Under the pieces are notes generated by a model. It was not told where the DNA came from, did not search any database, and saw nothing but the letters and a program-made list of their open reading frames with translations. The position numbers and the translations under genes are program-made. This document shows positions 1 to 13,381 of a stretch of DNA of 64,000 bases, one piece after another (the stretch's first letter is position 1; every line of letters starts with the position of its first letter). This DNA is from Scalesia atractyloides (lineage: Eukaryota > Streptophyta > Magnoliopsida > Asterales > Asteraceae), in contig CAMTDV010000023.1 of assembly GCA_947069175.1 (NCBI GenBank), forward strand, positions 90,208,240 to 90,272,239. The letters run 5' to 3'.

Positions 1-2153
1 GTTGGTGTTCAGTATAATAACTTTGTGATTTTCAAACTTGATACTATGGATTGTTTATTATTTGAGACTTGCTTATTGTTCTTGATTATGTTTCTTGGCT
101 AGTTCGTTTTTCTACCTAGGCTAGTGATGGACAGATGTTGAAGTTTTTATTTTGATTTGGAAATTTATTATTTATGGATTTTTTATGCTAAAGTAACGAA
201 CTTGATTATTGATTCAGTGTGTTTGCGTATTTAGATTTGTTTAATTATTGTTTATTGTTTCGCATGATATTTGGTGAATGTCTTTCATGTAATAGGGTCA
301 TGCTAGATCATTAACTTGCGTTTGTGATTTGTTTGGTTAATTGGCCAATATACCTTAGAAGCAATAATCGATAATTGAGTAGGTCTAGGTGTTCTATTAA
401 TTTTAATAACCAAGAGGTGCGATATTATCGGTAGGTCTAAGTTGGTAAATTGTTAGGTAGATCTTGGAGAGGAGTCTGTCTTAGTTTCCTTGTCAACCCT
501 TGTCTATTGAGTCGAATCAAGAAACCAAGTTACCCTAGGCTTTCAACCCGAGAGGGAGTAGGTCACATTAGGGTACTTTACATAAAACACTTAGATAACC
601 GAGAGGGAGTCTAGATTAAACCGGTGTTCTCAACAGCCTTTAGAGTTCCACAGGTGTCTTCTCGAGAAGGGTTGGGGTCCAGTTTGGTGTCTCGATAGGT
701 TTAGCAATTTATAATCCCGGTTCCATAATAACTTGCATCCGATTAAAACATAACTATTTGCATTCCGAGATTCCAGTTCTAAGTAGTTATTTCACCATCA
801 TCTGAATACATCTCTAGTCTTAGTTCGTGTGTCCGTCAGTTTTAGTTAATTTAGTTTAGTTCATTAGTTTGTGAGAACCCCACCCCCCCCCCCCCCACAA
901 ACAACAAAACAAATAAGTCGAGTTAGTCTTAGATAAGTTAGTCGAGTCTAGTATTCGTAGTCAATAGAGTCTTGTGGGTTCGATACTCGGACTTGCTTAG
1001 GCCATACTACATTAACCGGTTCACTTGCCGGTTGTGTGGTCTAGGTGTTAGAGTCTAGTTTTATAAATTTAAAACTTAGCATGTATAGTTTGGTTAATAT
1101 TAGTGATGATCAAGAAGAAGCATTAGAGAAGAGCTAGACTGTAAGGAAGAAAAACGTAAAGGAATGCCAACATACGACATCTGTACAACTCGTAATAGAT
1201 CGCGCGCATGGCTAGTACCCAGTAAATCGAAACACTTGGTGGTTTTGGCCCATTCGATACTAGTACGGCCCGTACAGTATCAGTGCGACCCGTACCAACT
1301 TTGTTTGAAACCCTAATTTCACTTATATAAGCAAAGTTGTGGCTGCAAGTTGAAAGGGTGGGATTTTGGAGTTCTGAGATGTGAAATGAAGGATGAGGAA
1401 CATAGTTTGAAGATACAAGAAAACCAAGGGAGTTAGAAGTTTGAATATTGAAGGCCGAATCATTCGAATAGCATTTCTGCTATTGTTCGGTTTGAGTTTT
1501 CTACTTTTCCAATCTTCTACTTTTTATGTACGTTTTTATTTAGTTTTTTTTATTATAACTCCACTATGTTTGGGTAAACTTCTTTAAGTTGTTTGGATTA
1601 AGATGTTCATTGTTTGGATTGATTTGTTTGTTTGATTTACTTATGTGAGTGTGATTTCATTAGAGTCTTGTTGAGTGAACTTATGATATGTATGATTGCA
1701 TGTTAGTATTGGTTTTGAAGTTAATTTGTGTTGTTGTATTGGTCTTTCTAAAAGGTTATGCGTGTTCGACCTGATACATACTAACTTTCGGTTTATTTTC
1801 AATATATCGTAAACTTTAACTTGTGTCTTTTAACTTTACCAAGGTAACAGACAAATCACTAACTTAACTAGTAAAATATGTAAGCTACTTATGGAATAGA
1901 TCTAAATATGAGGGTATATGAACGGATTAGGTTTTGTGTATTAGCTTGATCGCGATTTGTAAATCATCATTTGCATATACGTCCAGACTTTAATATAGAA
2001 TTCCTAATCTAACTCTTCACACACTGTGTTGCACTTCATCCGAATCTTAAACACAGTTTTCATAAGTAAAACACATCTAAATAATTTTCCAACTTTTATG
2101 ATTCAAAATTTAAATAGTTTATTTCCAAACTCTAATATTTTCTAAAAGCTTAC
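1..2153. other. Non-coding, old LTR-retrotransposon-like sequence
   Basis: No reading frame here looks like a gene. A phrase near 973-992 (TGTGGGTTCGATACTCGGAC) and the clauses 'ccgagagggagt' near 550 and 600 resemble sequence I associate with LTR 3' regions of Tat/Athila-type Ty3/gypsy elements. A TATATAAG near 1324, preceded by AAACCCTAAT, looks like an LTR or gene promoter, but no gene follows. No LTR ends or target duplication could be found, so this is a relic call only. Confidence 0.3.
883..896. repeat. Poly-C run (14 C)
   Basis: An uninterrupted run of 14 C follows 'gagaaccccac'. Homopolymers of this length are error-prone in sequencing, so the length is uncertain. Confidence 0.9.
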
Positions 2154-2219
2154 CAAGTTCATGCATGTTTCTTTTAATTTTAGAAACAAGTTCATGCATG
2201 TTTCTTTTCATTTTAGAAG
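2154..2219. repeat. 33-bp tandem duplication
   Basis: Two head-to-tail 33-bp units (2154-2186 and 2187-2219) begin CAAGTTCATGCATG and differ at about two positions. Confidence 0.85.
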
Positions 2220-3248
2220 CCATCATGTTTTCGTTGGTTAATGTTAACATAGGTACTATTAGCACACATTAATCTTCTAAATAGAGCTACCGTATCCACG
2301 TATTCGATACTCAGTATATTGTCTTTACTACATAAAAATATGTATATATGCCTATATGCATGTATTGTAGTTTAATTGGTGATTTATTGTTTTCTAAATT
2401 TAAAATCTGAATCCGTGCATCCATTTAGTAGTATATTTATAGGTACTATTTGCACCTCCAAATCTGAAAGTGTCTTACTAGGCAACCCACCCCTACCATT
2501 AACCATCATTTTTACAGTGACTGACCTAGCCCCTGTTGAATTAGATTTCGCTACCGCTAGAAGGTAGAGAGTTCTTGTCGGAAGGTGTGGCAGTTGATTG
2601 TGTAATATATAGTTTCTTCGATGATTCCGGTAAAAGGTGGGGCAGAAATGGTTTCAGGTGGGTGGAGGTAGAGGCGCTTAGTGGTGATGTTCCCATTGAT
2701 GCACACATCCGCTCAAAGAGAGATATATAGATCTAGTAGAAATCCTAACACCGATGGGTGGTGGTTTAGATATGCTCAAAGATGGGCATTTTTCCATCGA
2801 CGGATTTTCTAGTGGAAACCTCTAAATAACTCATTCGAGCAAAGAGGACGATGGTGAGGAAGATGAAGTAGGTGTTTGGTTTTTTCTTAGAGAGAGGAGA
2901 TCACATGTTGTTATAAAACTTGTATAATGAGCAAAAAAGTCCAATTGTGCTTTAACTTAACAGAAATTTTGGATAAAGTTACTAAAATGGATGAAGTCAG
3001 CAAGATTTTGAAACCAGAGGAACCATATCTAAGAATAAAACTATTTGGAAGAAATATGACCAAACTATAGGAACGAAAATGAGAGTTTTCTTACAAGATT
3101 TTGACTATAGTTTTCTCTTGGATTATGAATCCTTGTAAATAAATGTAAAAAAAGAAGTCGTATCTGTTTATCGGTAATAAAGTAAATAATTAACCCTAAA
3201 TATTATGCTACTGGCTGATTTGTAGGATTAGCAAGATTTTTGAACTTT
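2220..3248. other. Intergenic, no gene seen
   Basis: Only short chance reading frames. The last few hundred bases lie just past the stop of the minus-strand glycosyltransferase and probably hold its 3' UTR, but I see no decisive polyadenylation signal. Confidence 0.5.
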
Positions 3249-5041
3249 CTATTCCCCATGTTTAGTAACCATATCTTGAACCAATTTTTCTAGTGTAACA
3301 AAAGAAGACCCCCCTTTTATCATTGCATTCCGTCCTTTCTCACTTATATCTTTCACTTTCTCCCTCACCGGGTTTAAATCATCCATCAAGGAACAGATGG
3401 CTCTCTCTATCTGATTCGCCATCACCAACTCGCTCACACTGCTTCTATAACTCAAACTCAACTCCACCGCGAGCTCCATCTCCCTTACTAGCAAAAATGC
3501 ATTCAGTTGTTGTTCGGCGTTCAATGGCCATGTTGCGATAGGAACATTGTACCATAGGCTCTCCAAGATGGAGTTCCAACCACAATGAGACACAAAGCCT
3601 TTGACCACACCATGGGCTAGCACTTCCGCTTGTGGTGCCCAACCGCAAACCATCCCTCTCTCTTTCACACGTTCTAGAAAACCATCTGGCAGGACCCTTT
3701 TGATGTTTGTGTAGTCACTTGTAATCCCAACTGTGTCTTTTGCTGGTGGCTGGCGGATGGACCACAAGAACCGATGACCACTCCTCTCGAGTGCAATAGC
3801 CATTTGCTCTAGCTGGTGTTCATTAAAATACCCTATAAAAATATCAACAATCAAAAGAATTAAAACAATATTTATATAGACGGTTAATGTAGAGAAAGAG
3901 AAATACACACGCATTATCTTGTAACATCTTGCTTAGATTTTTCTAGAGGTGAAAAAAAAACCGGGTTTGGAATTAACGATGGATTTTAAGCAAACCAAAA
4001 TCGACCTTTTAAACCATTATGGAATCGACCTAAAGCAACACGTTGTAATCAGTTTGTAAACATATATTTGAAACTGCTCTAACCCAAACCGATCCTTTCC
4101 CCTCTCATAAACAAGTTTCAAACCGAACTGGTTGGGACAAAAACCAATTTTGACCATTTTTAAGCTGGTTCCAGTTCTCTTTGTATTTTAGACTTTAACA
4201 TACCCATGGTCCCAAAGCACAAGAAGAGGACTGACTTCAAAGGCTGATTGTCTAGCCAGTTCATGATCTCAGTCGAGCCAGTTGAGTTATTTTGCTTCTT
4301 GAAATCAATCAAAGGTCCAACCTGGTACACGTTCGGTGGGGTTACAATCGAGTTCACAGCGTATGGTTCAAGCTCAACAAATGAATTAACAATAACTCCT
4401 TTGCATTCCTTAAACCTGGTACCGTTATAAACGTAGGATTCATACCCACCTCCCCTTTTGTCAAACACAGCACCCGGAAGCACATTCGCAGGAACCAGAT
4501 TTCGGAAACTTGGTATAACCGAATCCGGATTAGACAGATGAAAGTTAACTCCAACTTGGTTGTGGCGCACCGGGAGGTGAAGCAGAAATCCAAGAAAAGC
4601 CGTGTTGAAGGGACAAAAGATGTATGAAGGGACCTTGAACTTGTTAGCTACATCAATCATGCAACTAGAGAACATATCAAGTACAAACCCGACAAGTTGT
4701 GTCGAACCATTCGATACCAACTCCACGAGTGCTTGTTCGACTTGAGGTTTATGGCTCTCAAACACCATGTTTGCGAACATTTCAAGGGATATAGACGATG
4801 AAGTGAATAGCGAAAAGAGGTTAGTGATGGCGGGAGGGATGATGGTGAACCTGATTTGGTCATTTGACGAAACAATCGACTTGGTGAATGGATCAAGATC
4901 GGTTTGAGGGGGTGTGAGGATTATAAGGACTGTAATGGATAAGTTTTTTTCTTGATCTAGCAAACGGTTTGCAAATTGTATGGATGCTGTTAGATGACTT
5001 GAAGCAGCCAAAGGTATGAAAACAAGTTCCAATTTCTTCAT
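3249..5041 (-). CDS. UDP-glycosyltransferase, UGT71-like, two exons
   Basis: Family 1 UDP-sugar-dependent glycosyltransferase, a cytosolic enzyme that moves a sugar (usually glucose) from UDP-sugar to a small acceptor such as a flavonoid, terpenoid or phenolic. Exon 1 is 5041-4204 and exon 2 is 3832-3249, joined across a 371-bp GT-AG intron (split Gly codon), giving 473 aa, the normal family length. The N-terminal acceptor half carries the catalytic His (H16, in SSHL) and its activating Asp (D122, in LDMF). The C-terminal half has a complete 44-residue PSPG donor box, W344 to Q387, with HCGWNS and a final Gln, which usually goes with UDP-glucose. The wording around 'GVIVNSFVELEPYAV' fits UGT71 (group E). 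The stretch before H16 is AASS rather than the usual PGxG. The start is the only Met in place before the conserved LVFIP strand. No premature stop is seen. The acceptor cannot be told from sequence. Confidence 0.93.
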
Positions 5042-5970
5042 GCTGATGATAAACTAATGATGTCGAATCTAAACCGTTTTGGGGTTGACAAAAGTTGTTT
5101 GCAAATGAGGATAAAAGAAGTTTGTACAGCATACAACTACACTTTCAAATGTATCTTGTATTCAAAGAACTTAAATATTACTTATTATTGTATCCAACCG
5201 AGAATTTGTCATGTCTTTATTCTTTTTAATACAACAATAGCAGATATTATAGCAAAATTTTATTAAAATTGTTGCATGTTAAAATCAGTTATACTTTTTT
5301 ATTCTTAATTTCATTTTCGATTTAACTTATTTTTCATAATAAAATATAATAATTAATAAATATGAGCGTTCCTCTTTCATTGAAAAGCTCAATCCACATA
5401 ATTTTTTTAGTCAATAATATTGTCAACATTATTATGAATTAAATTATGTATACCGTGACAAGAACATTATACATTAAACTGGTAAATTACATGTTACCTA
5501 ACAGTACATTGGATTTTATATATTAGCTTTAGTTGACTAAAACTGAATATACTTGTATTAACACAACATTATAATAACATAACATTTAATGCATTGACGT
5601 ATAAAAAACAGGTCATTATTAATACAGTTAATAAAAACATAACATTTATGGAGTTAAATTTCTGAAAGAAGTGTATGATCTTTATATTTATAATTATAAT
5701 ATACCAAATAACAACTAAATTATTTCAAAAATGGAATTAAAAATAAATATGTTTCAGTCATGTTTTCAGAATTTTATATAACATAGACTTAAATGAGAAA
5801 AAGAGAAATTAAAATTAAAAAACTATACCAAATTAGATGTTGATTAGTTATATAAAATAAACATTTAAATTGATCACTTCAAACTGTTATAAAAAAAGAA
5901 AAAAAATAAAGTTAAAGTTACCACTGTTCATATCCAGATGTTATCAATATCAATCAATAGATAGATATAC
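5042..5970. other. AT-rich upstream region of the glycosyltransferase
   Basis: Very AT-rich, with no coding potential. The first few hundred bases beyond 5041 must hold the 5' UTR and promoter of the minus-strand glycosyltransferase, but no TATA box stands out from the AT-rich background. Confidence 0.45.
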
Positions 5971-5971
5971 A

Positions 5972-5972
5972 A

Positions 5973-6015
<43 letters not shown>

Positions 6016-6032
6016 TATTATTATTATTATTA

Positions 6033-6063
<31 letters not shown>

Positions 6064-6208
6064 ATAGTTGTTGATAATATTCTAATATTTGTGATCACGA
6101 ATATTTCCATGTAACCGTTAACATCAACTTGCCGGCCAGTCACCACCCACTGATACAAAATAAATCAGTTTTTATATTATCTTCATTTTTTTAATAAAAA
6201 GCTTTGTA

Positions 6209-6303
<95 letters not shown>

Positions 6304-6447
6304 ATTATAGTTGTTGATAATATTCTAATATTTGTGATCACGAATATTTCCATGTAACCGTTAACATCAACTTGCCGGCCAGTCACCACCCACTGATACA
6401 AAATAAATCAGTTTTTATATTATCTTCATTTTTTTATTAAAAAGCTG
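5972..6447. repeat. Tandem duplication with two long ATT microsatellites
   Basis: Two ATT/TTA trinucleotide arrays (about 5973-6064 and 6209-6303) are each followed by the same ~140-bp sequence (about 6066-6205 and 6308-6447), starting AGTTGTTGATAATATTC and nearly identical. The unit of about 243 bp (microsatellite plus flank) has been duplicated head to tail, probably by slippage or unequal crossing-over at the microsatellite. Confidence 0.9.
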
Positions 6448-7008
6448 TAACACGTTTTGGAATTTTTTTTAACGGTTAACAGAATTAATCTCCAACATTT
6501 TTGGGTATTTACTGGATCAAACGGAGTAATTCGAAAGTAACCTGGGTCCGTCATCAATTTCGGGAAAAACTCGGTAACCGACCCATCCGTAAGCACGACG
6601 ATAAAATTAACGGTAAAACCCGTTTGGCTCAAGGATCCAACCAAGGTTCCCTAGGTCTCTTATCATTGCTCACCAATGTCTCACTCTGTACTAAATAGAG
6701 GTTGAACTTGCATCTCTCAAAAGAATTGCAAGTCTTTCACCACTTGATCTAGAGATCATTGACACGTTTTTTAACATTTTAATCTTATTCAAAACATGTA
6801 AAGACATTCGAGAACCAAAAGCTGAAAGCCATAAAACACAACCTTGAAAGCATAAAACACAACCTTGAAAGCGTAACCAACGTCTGGCATCGTACTCAAA
6901 ATTTGAGATGATGCAAATCTCATATACCAAAATACAAATCGGAATAACTTACGTAAAACAAAAGCAAAAATAACATATAAATAATCTAAAAAAAACAAAA
7001 AAAAAAGG
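6448..7008. other. Non-coding, no gene seen
   Basis: No gene. A 25-bp direct repeat ('aaagc..taaaacacaaccttg') occurs near 6828-6875. The sequence 6500-6700 looks like part of a dispersed repeat but has no recognisable ends. Confidence 0.4.
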
Positions 7009-7539
7009 AATTAGTCTGTAATAATTCCAACTATACTTAATTAGCCATTGTCGGTCTCACCTTTGGATATTCCTTATGCCAGTCTCACCTTTCACCTATT
7101 TTTCCTCCACCGGTCCTCAGTTATAAAAACTTAACGGACTTAAGTTTTTTTCTGAATTACAAGCTGACATATTAATGTTTTTTATCAGAACAAGGATACG
7201 AGTCGAATGATTTAAAACTTACCTTGAAATTGTGCTCCAAACGATGAAAAGAATGCTTCAATTTGGTTGTTTAAACTTCAAATTAACAAAAATCAAGTCG
7301 TTTGGAGCACCGTTTCGAGGTAAGTATTATATCAATAGACTCGTATCATCATTCTGATCAAAAGCCCTAATACGTCAGTTTGTAATTCGGAAAATAACTT
7401 AACTGAAACTCAGTTAAGTCTTTTTAACTGAGCACCGGTGAAGGAAAAATAGGTGAAACGTGGAACTGATATGGGGAATATTCAAAGGTATGACTCGCAA
7501 TGGCCAATGACGTTTAGTTAGGATTATTACAGACTAATT
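7009..7539. mobile_element. 531-bp foldback (MITE-like) element
   Basis: The ends are perfect inverted copies: AATTAGTCTGTAATAA at 7009-7024 and its reverse complement at 7524-7539. The inverted similarity continues inward almost to the middle. The left arm has 'gccattgtcggtctcacctt' and 'acaagctgacat', and the right arm the matching 'gcaatggccaatgacg' and 'atacgtcagtttgt'; TTTGGAGCAC stands opposite GTGCTCCAAA near 7230-7310. The whole could fold into one long hairpin. It has no coding capacity. No clear target duplication was found, so the superfamily is unknown. Confidence 0.8.
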
Positions 7540-8788
7540 CGTAAAAAAAACTACTAGAATTTGGTCCTATGTCAACAGGATATGTGTTCTTAAAACAAAG
7601 GTCCAACCAGTATAAGTTGGTATGTGGAGTTATAGTCAAATTTATGCTCGATGCTGCTCTAGGTTCAGTTAGGTACGATAGTGTATAAGATACCAAAAAA
7701 ATATTTTATTTTGAATACAACTCAATATTGGTATGACATTATTATCGTATCTTTTCAGTTCCATTACTCAATATTGTCTATAATACAAACAAAAATTCTT
7801 ACGTTAGAAAACAACTTGGCTTTTAGTACAATTTATATCGGAATAATAAAAGGACTAAAAATAACTCTATACTTAGATTTTTTAGTAAGTTACAAATTTC
7901 AACTAATATGTATGTACCTTGTTCCATATTGTTTTAACATTTATCTTACTAGATACACTAGTAAGAAATTAGTTTGTTGTAAATTAGTATCTTTATACTA
8001 ACGACCATCCATTTAGGCGATTGAAACCCTATATAAGTGTTTTTTTTGTCAAAAGTGTTCATTAATTTATGACATTTTTAAAAGAAGTTTTGAAAGAGTG
8101 TTTGGATTAACTTTTATAGTTGAAAAAGCCATCAGTCAATAAATTGTTTTTTAAAAAGTGTTTGCCTTAACCTATTAATGTAAAAGGACCAAAAAGATAT
8201 TCTTAAATATTTAAATATCATTTACTACTTTTTCATATAATATTATATACTTAACGACTTTTTCAAAAAAAAATCATTGTCTCAATGATAAGTGGTAATA
8301 ATTAAATGTCTCTTTTGGCTCACAAGAAGGTAATTTTATGTTAAAAAAAACCAAAATATATATTTGGAATGTGGAAAGCTAAAATATAAATTAGTTGCGT
8401 TTTATATGTATTTATTTCAAATAATTATATCATTAGAGTTGATATTAATTGGGATTGGGATATACTAGAAAGTTTATTTGGATAAAAAAGGTTAGAAAGT
8501 AATCTTGATTATCCATTAAGTAATTAAGGTCTTAGAATAAATGGGTTGTATTGATCAAAATGGGAGGTGCGTAAGTTTTCAACAATGATATTCTAATCCT
8601 TTCAAATCAATAGTTTTTCTCTCCTCTAATTCCCCTTCGTTTTTAAAACGTTAATAACTCTTTCATACGACATTATTTATTTTTAAAAATTGCACCATAA
8701 AACGAGCGTTTTTTTATCTTTGAAACGAGTAAACTATTGTATTGCTATTAGTTTGAAAAAAAAATCGAAAACCCAGATACGTAAAATA
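7540..8788. other. AT-rich non-coding, no gene seen
   Basis: Only short chance frames in AT-rich sequence, with no repeat ends noticed. Confidence 0.45.
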
Positions 8789-9053
8789 CAATGGATAGAA
8801 CAACACACTATAGCCCAATTCTAAAACGCAATCGGGTTTCACATGGTCGTGTTTATGTTTTAACTTGGTCCTGCCTCTATTTTAACATGATCATGTTTAT
8901 GTTTTAGTATGATCATGTTCTTTGCACTCAAGTTCTAAAAATGTACACTCCAGGTCTAAAACGCAATGGGTTTCACATGGTTATGTTTATGTTTTAATAT
9001 GGTCATGTCTTTGTATTAACATGGTCATGCCTCTGTTCCAACATGATCATGTT
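8789..9053. repeat. Minisatellite, left part (CATGATCATG-rich)
   Basis: Degenerate units containing 'taaaacgcaat', 'catggtcatg' and 'catgatcatg' with spacers such as 'tttatgttttaa'. The same family continues at 12262-12863, so this is the left part of an array interrupted by inserted DNA. Confidence 0.75.
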
Positions 9054-12000
9054 TGTAAGACCCAAATACGTTTTAACCATTTAGACGCAGCAGGTATACG
9101 AGCCTTAAAATTTCCTTTTTTTATAAACGTCTTGACATACTTGAAAGTCCATTTTAAAATAACTCTTTTGCAATAAATATATTCTTCGTTCTCATTTAGG
9201 AAATAAAACATAACTTACATTTACTAAATTACATAATCACACATTCCCGTACAATCTATTTTTTGACTCGATCTTCGACTGCTTGCACCTCGTGATGATT
9301 ATCCATGATTCTGTACAACCTGCATTCACCATATACATTCACATCATTAGTACTTGGTGACATTATATATAATCTAAGATTAATAATTATAGGATCATGT
9401 CGCGTCCTATCCTCATATACATTGCATTCAGTTATCTTTTTGAATTCAAGCATTTCATCTTGGTGTTTAACCTTCAATTAGTCAGCAATAATGTACCTGC
9501 ATTTCATATCATTCTCAAAGGTAACCCAGTTAGCATCGTTAATACTCATGTATATTTACACCATACATACATACAAGTCTCACTCATTCGAATACATATG
9601 GTTCAATAACACGCATACATATTATCTAATCCAACTCTTTCGAGTATGATAAATCCTACTTATACACCTACCTCTCTATCCAAACTCTTACATACAACTT
9701 ACATTCTCACATATTCATACTAACAATTCTTAGTCACAAACTACTATACATATAAATCTCGTACATACCAACCTACGCGTACACTCATTTCTAATTATGT
9801 TTCCTAAAGGGTTCCATTTGCTAACATACAATTAATGCATTCATACATTCCTATATATTTATTTCGTTCCCACGCATACTTGCATACACATCCCATTTTT
9901 ACCCATACCTATAAACACTCTTTAATGAGTTTGGGGTACATTTCGGGAGCTTAAAAATAAGTTCTATAATCACTCTTTCCTCACAAAAATATTTGATAAG
10001 GTTATGGTACATTATGGAAGTTTAACAGGGCTTGAGAACGGGTCTACGGGGTCCGAAATCAAAGAAAAACGAAGAAACGGGGCTGTTGGCATCAGATGGC
10101 GCGTATACAGCAACTTAGGGTGTTGGCCAACTGCTGCCCAGCGTTGGCGACGCTGTTACCAGCATCGGCGACGTTGCCCTATAGCACCGACGCCTGGACT
10201 TCGTTCTTCTCGATGTTTCGACCCCCGTTTGTGCATCCCGAACTTCCCAAATCGTAAAATAACATTATTCAAAGCCCCCAAATAATTCTAACATTTAATC
10301 CCATGTCTCCATAATCAAATCTATACTTTTATCGTACGTCTTGATTTTGACCCGTTTGATTTTACCAAGTTATTTCCAACATAGTTAACTACTTATGACC
10401 CACTACAAAATATTTACCTTAGTACTATGATTACTTAAACATTCTTATGTGGTTCCTATACCATAACAACCAAATTCCTCATCCGACACAAGTACTTTAT
10501 ACATTTTGACTCGTTTGAACTTAACGAGAGTTTTTATTCATAGCTAATCCACATATTACCCAATACGACCTTCCTTACTTTCGTTCTACCATTACTTACC
10601 CATCATTTCATGATTCACATCCTTTTTGCAATCAAAATTCATTACATAATAATAAATTTAGTTCGGAAATCACTTACCTTATGCGTTTGTATTTGTATTC
10701 GCTTCCTTGACTCCTCTTGACCCCTTAGCCTTCCGTGCTTGAGTCCATCTCGACATTACTCATATCCTTTCATGTTTTCACATTCGCATTATGATTAGTA
10801 CACACACTCATTTATACAATCATTAATTTCTTTTCATTCATAGGTAACTTAACTTTCATAAACCAAATACCGTGTACATAAAACATAGGTTGATAGTCAT
10901 TTTGTTTCACATCCACACAACTCAAAGATCATCATACATCACACATAGATGATCTAAAACACATCACATGATTCATCTATTCTCACATTTGTGTCCAAAA
11001 GCTTAAGCGTGGTATTCTTTCATTGTTGACTTTCAAAAGTCAACTATCTAGCGTACACATTTTCAACTTACGAACATGTATTCATTTTAATATAATTGAT
11101 CATACTAATGATACCATAAGCACTTCGTACATATGTCGTAGGTCACACACAACATAATCAATCCCTTCCATACTAGTCATCTCACAATTCTACAACTAAC
11201 AACATCATTTAGGATTAACTAATTTAAAGTTATCTACGGTTCTAATATTATCCTCACTAGTAAATCTACATGTCATAGAATGACACCACTTTCGCCTCTT
11301 CATTCCTACTACACAACCAACTAAGCGCATAAGGCGTACCATATTTCAAGCATAGAGTACAAGCTCCTAATGCACGCTTCTACCACATCATACTAACAAA
11401 TCAAATTCCCACATGAACTGCATCTAAAACACATTTCACATGTTAGTTTGCTAACAATTACATCATTATCACTTTCTACACATATTTACCCACAAGTTGT
11501 ATACAATTTCACATATTATTGTCATTTAGACATTTCATCAAACACTTGGTGTGCGTACTACTATTTAAGCATAAAGTACAACTCATTCATGATTAATTAC
11601 CTAACTCATGCCATCAACATCCATTTTCTTACTAAACAACAACATCAAACATAGTAAAATCTCTAGTTCGTCCAACTCACTCATATTAAGCCATAAACCA
11701 TCAAAAACCCCAAATTTCTTGAACATGGATTCTCACATTAGAACTCACAATTGGGATGATTAAATCATTATTGACACTAGATTAATGGATTTAAACACGA
11801 ATCTAACCATCTCATACTTCCAATTTACCCAATTTGTGGTACTTTATCAAAACTCATCAAGAGCTCCAACTAAGGAGGTTCAAGAAATTCTTTTGGTACT
11901 TACTTGATGCTTATAAGATGATGAGCCTTCTTAAAATAATGGATCATTCATACAATTTCACCTCATTCCTTCTCCTTCTTGATTTGCTTCACACAAGAGC

Positions 12001-12261
12001 TCTCTCCCAGACACACTAGTGTGTGTATATGTCGACATATACACTTTCACACACATAATATGTAGATTTTCTATAAAGTTTGCTCATTAGTCACTTTTGG
12101 TCCTTCTACTTGGGTTTTTGGATAATTGTAACCAACACCTCCATTTCATTTATACTTATTCCTTATGTTTTAACTAAGTTGAATAACTTAGTTAGTACAT
12201 TTCACACCTTAAATAAGAAAACACACTATCGTATTAGATTTTTGAATTTTGGGGCGTTACA
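9054..12261 (-). mobile_element. Probable solo LTR, about 3.2 kb
   Basis: The segment opens TGTAAGACCC and closes GGGGCGTTACA. Read on the minus strand it is TGTAACGCCCC...GGGTCTTACA, which follows the TG...CA pattern and resembles the TGTGATATCCC...GGGTGTGACA ends of the chromovirus LTR at 43953-46867. It interrupts a minisatellite (8789-9053 and 12262-12863). No gag or pol coding is present, which suggests a solo LTR. The GC-rich part near 10100-10220 has GGCGACG-type motifs. No clean 5-bp target duplication was found (atgtt / tgaac), so decay or different ends are possible. Confidence 0.5.
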
Positions 12262-12863
12262 TGAACATGGTGATGCTTTTGTTCCAACATGACCATGCTT
12301 CTATTTTAGCATCATCATGTTCTTTTACACACTAGTTGTAAAACGCAATGAAACCCAAAATCATATTTTGCAGTGCAGGTTCTAAAAAGCAATGGAGTTT
12401 TAGCATGGAGATGTTTATGTTTTGATATTGTCATGTTTTTGTTCCAAAGTGACCATGCTTCTATTTTAGCATGATCGTGCTCTTTGCACTCCATGTTGTA
12501 AAACGCAATGAAACCCAAAATCAATGTTTTGCACTGTAGGTTTTAAAAAGCAATGGAGTTTTAACATAGTCATGCTTTTGTTCCAACATGACCATGCTTT
12601 TATTTTAGAATGATCATGTTCCTTGCACTCTAAGTTGTAAAACGCAATGAAACCCAAAATCTATATATTGCACTGAAGGTCTAAGAAGCAATGGAGTTTT
12701 AATATGGGTATGCCTTAGTTCCAACATGATCATGTTTCTATCTTAGAATGATCATGTGCTATGTACGGCAGGTTCTAAAACGTAATTGGTTTTGACATGG
12801 TCATGCCTTTGTTCCAACATGATCATGCTTCTATTTTAGCATTGGTCATGCCTCTGCTTTAAC
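12262..12863. repeat. Minisatellite, ~145-bp units (CATGATCATG cores)
   Basis: About four tandem units of roughly 140-158 bp start near 12264, 12410, 12568 and 12706, with a partial one after that. Each has 'tgttccaacatgaccatg', 'attttagcatgatcatg', 'gtaaaacgcaatgaaaccc' and 'aagcaatggagtttta'. CATGATCATG is a perfect palindrome. Short frames on the minus strand are by-products of the repeat. Confidence 0.85.
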
Positions 12864-13381
12864 ATCTACAAGAACAAAAATGAAAAGAACTCTAACTAAA
12901 ACATAATGAGGTGAAAAACACAATTACGGTTTGATAACCTAAACACAATGAAAATAAAAATAAAAAAACTTACAAAAGAACTCCGATTAACAACGGTGGA
13001 TGGAGAAAGAATTTTGACACACCATGGGGAAACTTGTTGCAGTGAAGCGGTGGTGGTGGATGGTGAATGGTGGTTTCAGATATGAAAAACCCAATAGGTG
13101 GTTTGAAGGTGGTGTTGGTTTAAGATTTAGTTTCCGGCAAGATGGTGGCGATCGTAGGTGGTGGTGTTGCTTGTGATATGGTAGTTTATGCTTTTGAAAA
13201 TGGTGGATTTAAGTATACGACGAAAATAAATGAATTGTAGATGCTAGGTTTTTTTAAGATGGTGAGTTTTGACTAAAATGTCCCTGCTTATATTTTTTCA
13301 ACTTTGCCACATGTCCTCCTATTATTGCTTCACACCATTCCTGTCCAAATCATACTTCCCATTTGATCCTCACCCTATTAA
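12864..13381. other. Non-coding, no gene seen
   Basis: Contains GGT/GGA-rich sequence near 13030-13200. No convincing gene. Confidence 0.4.
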
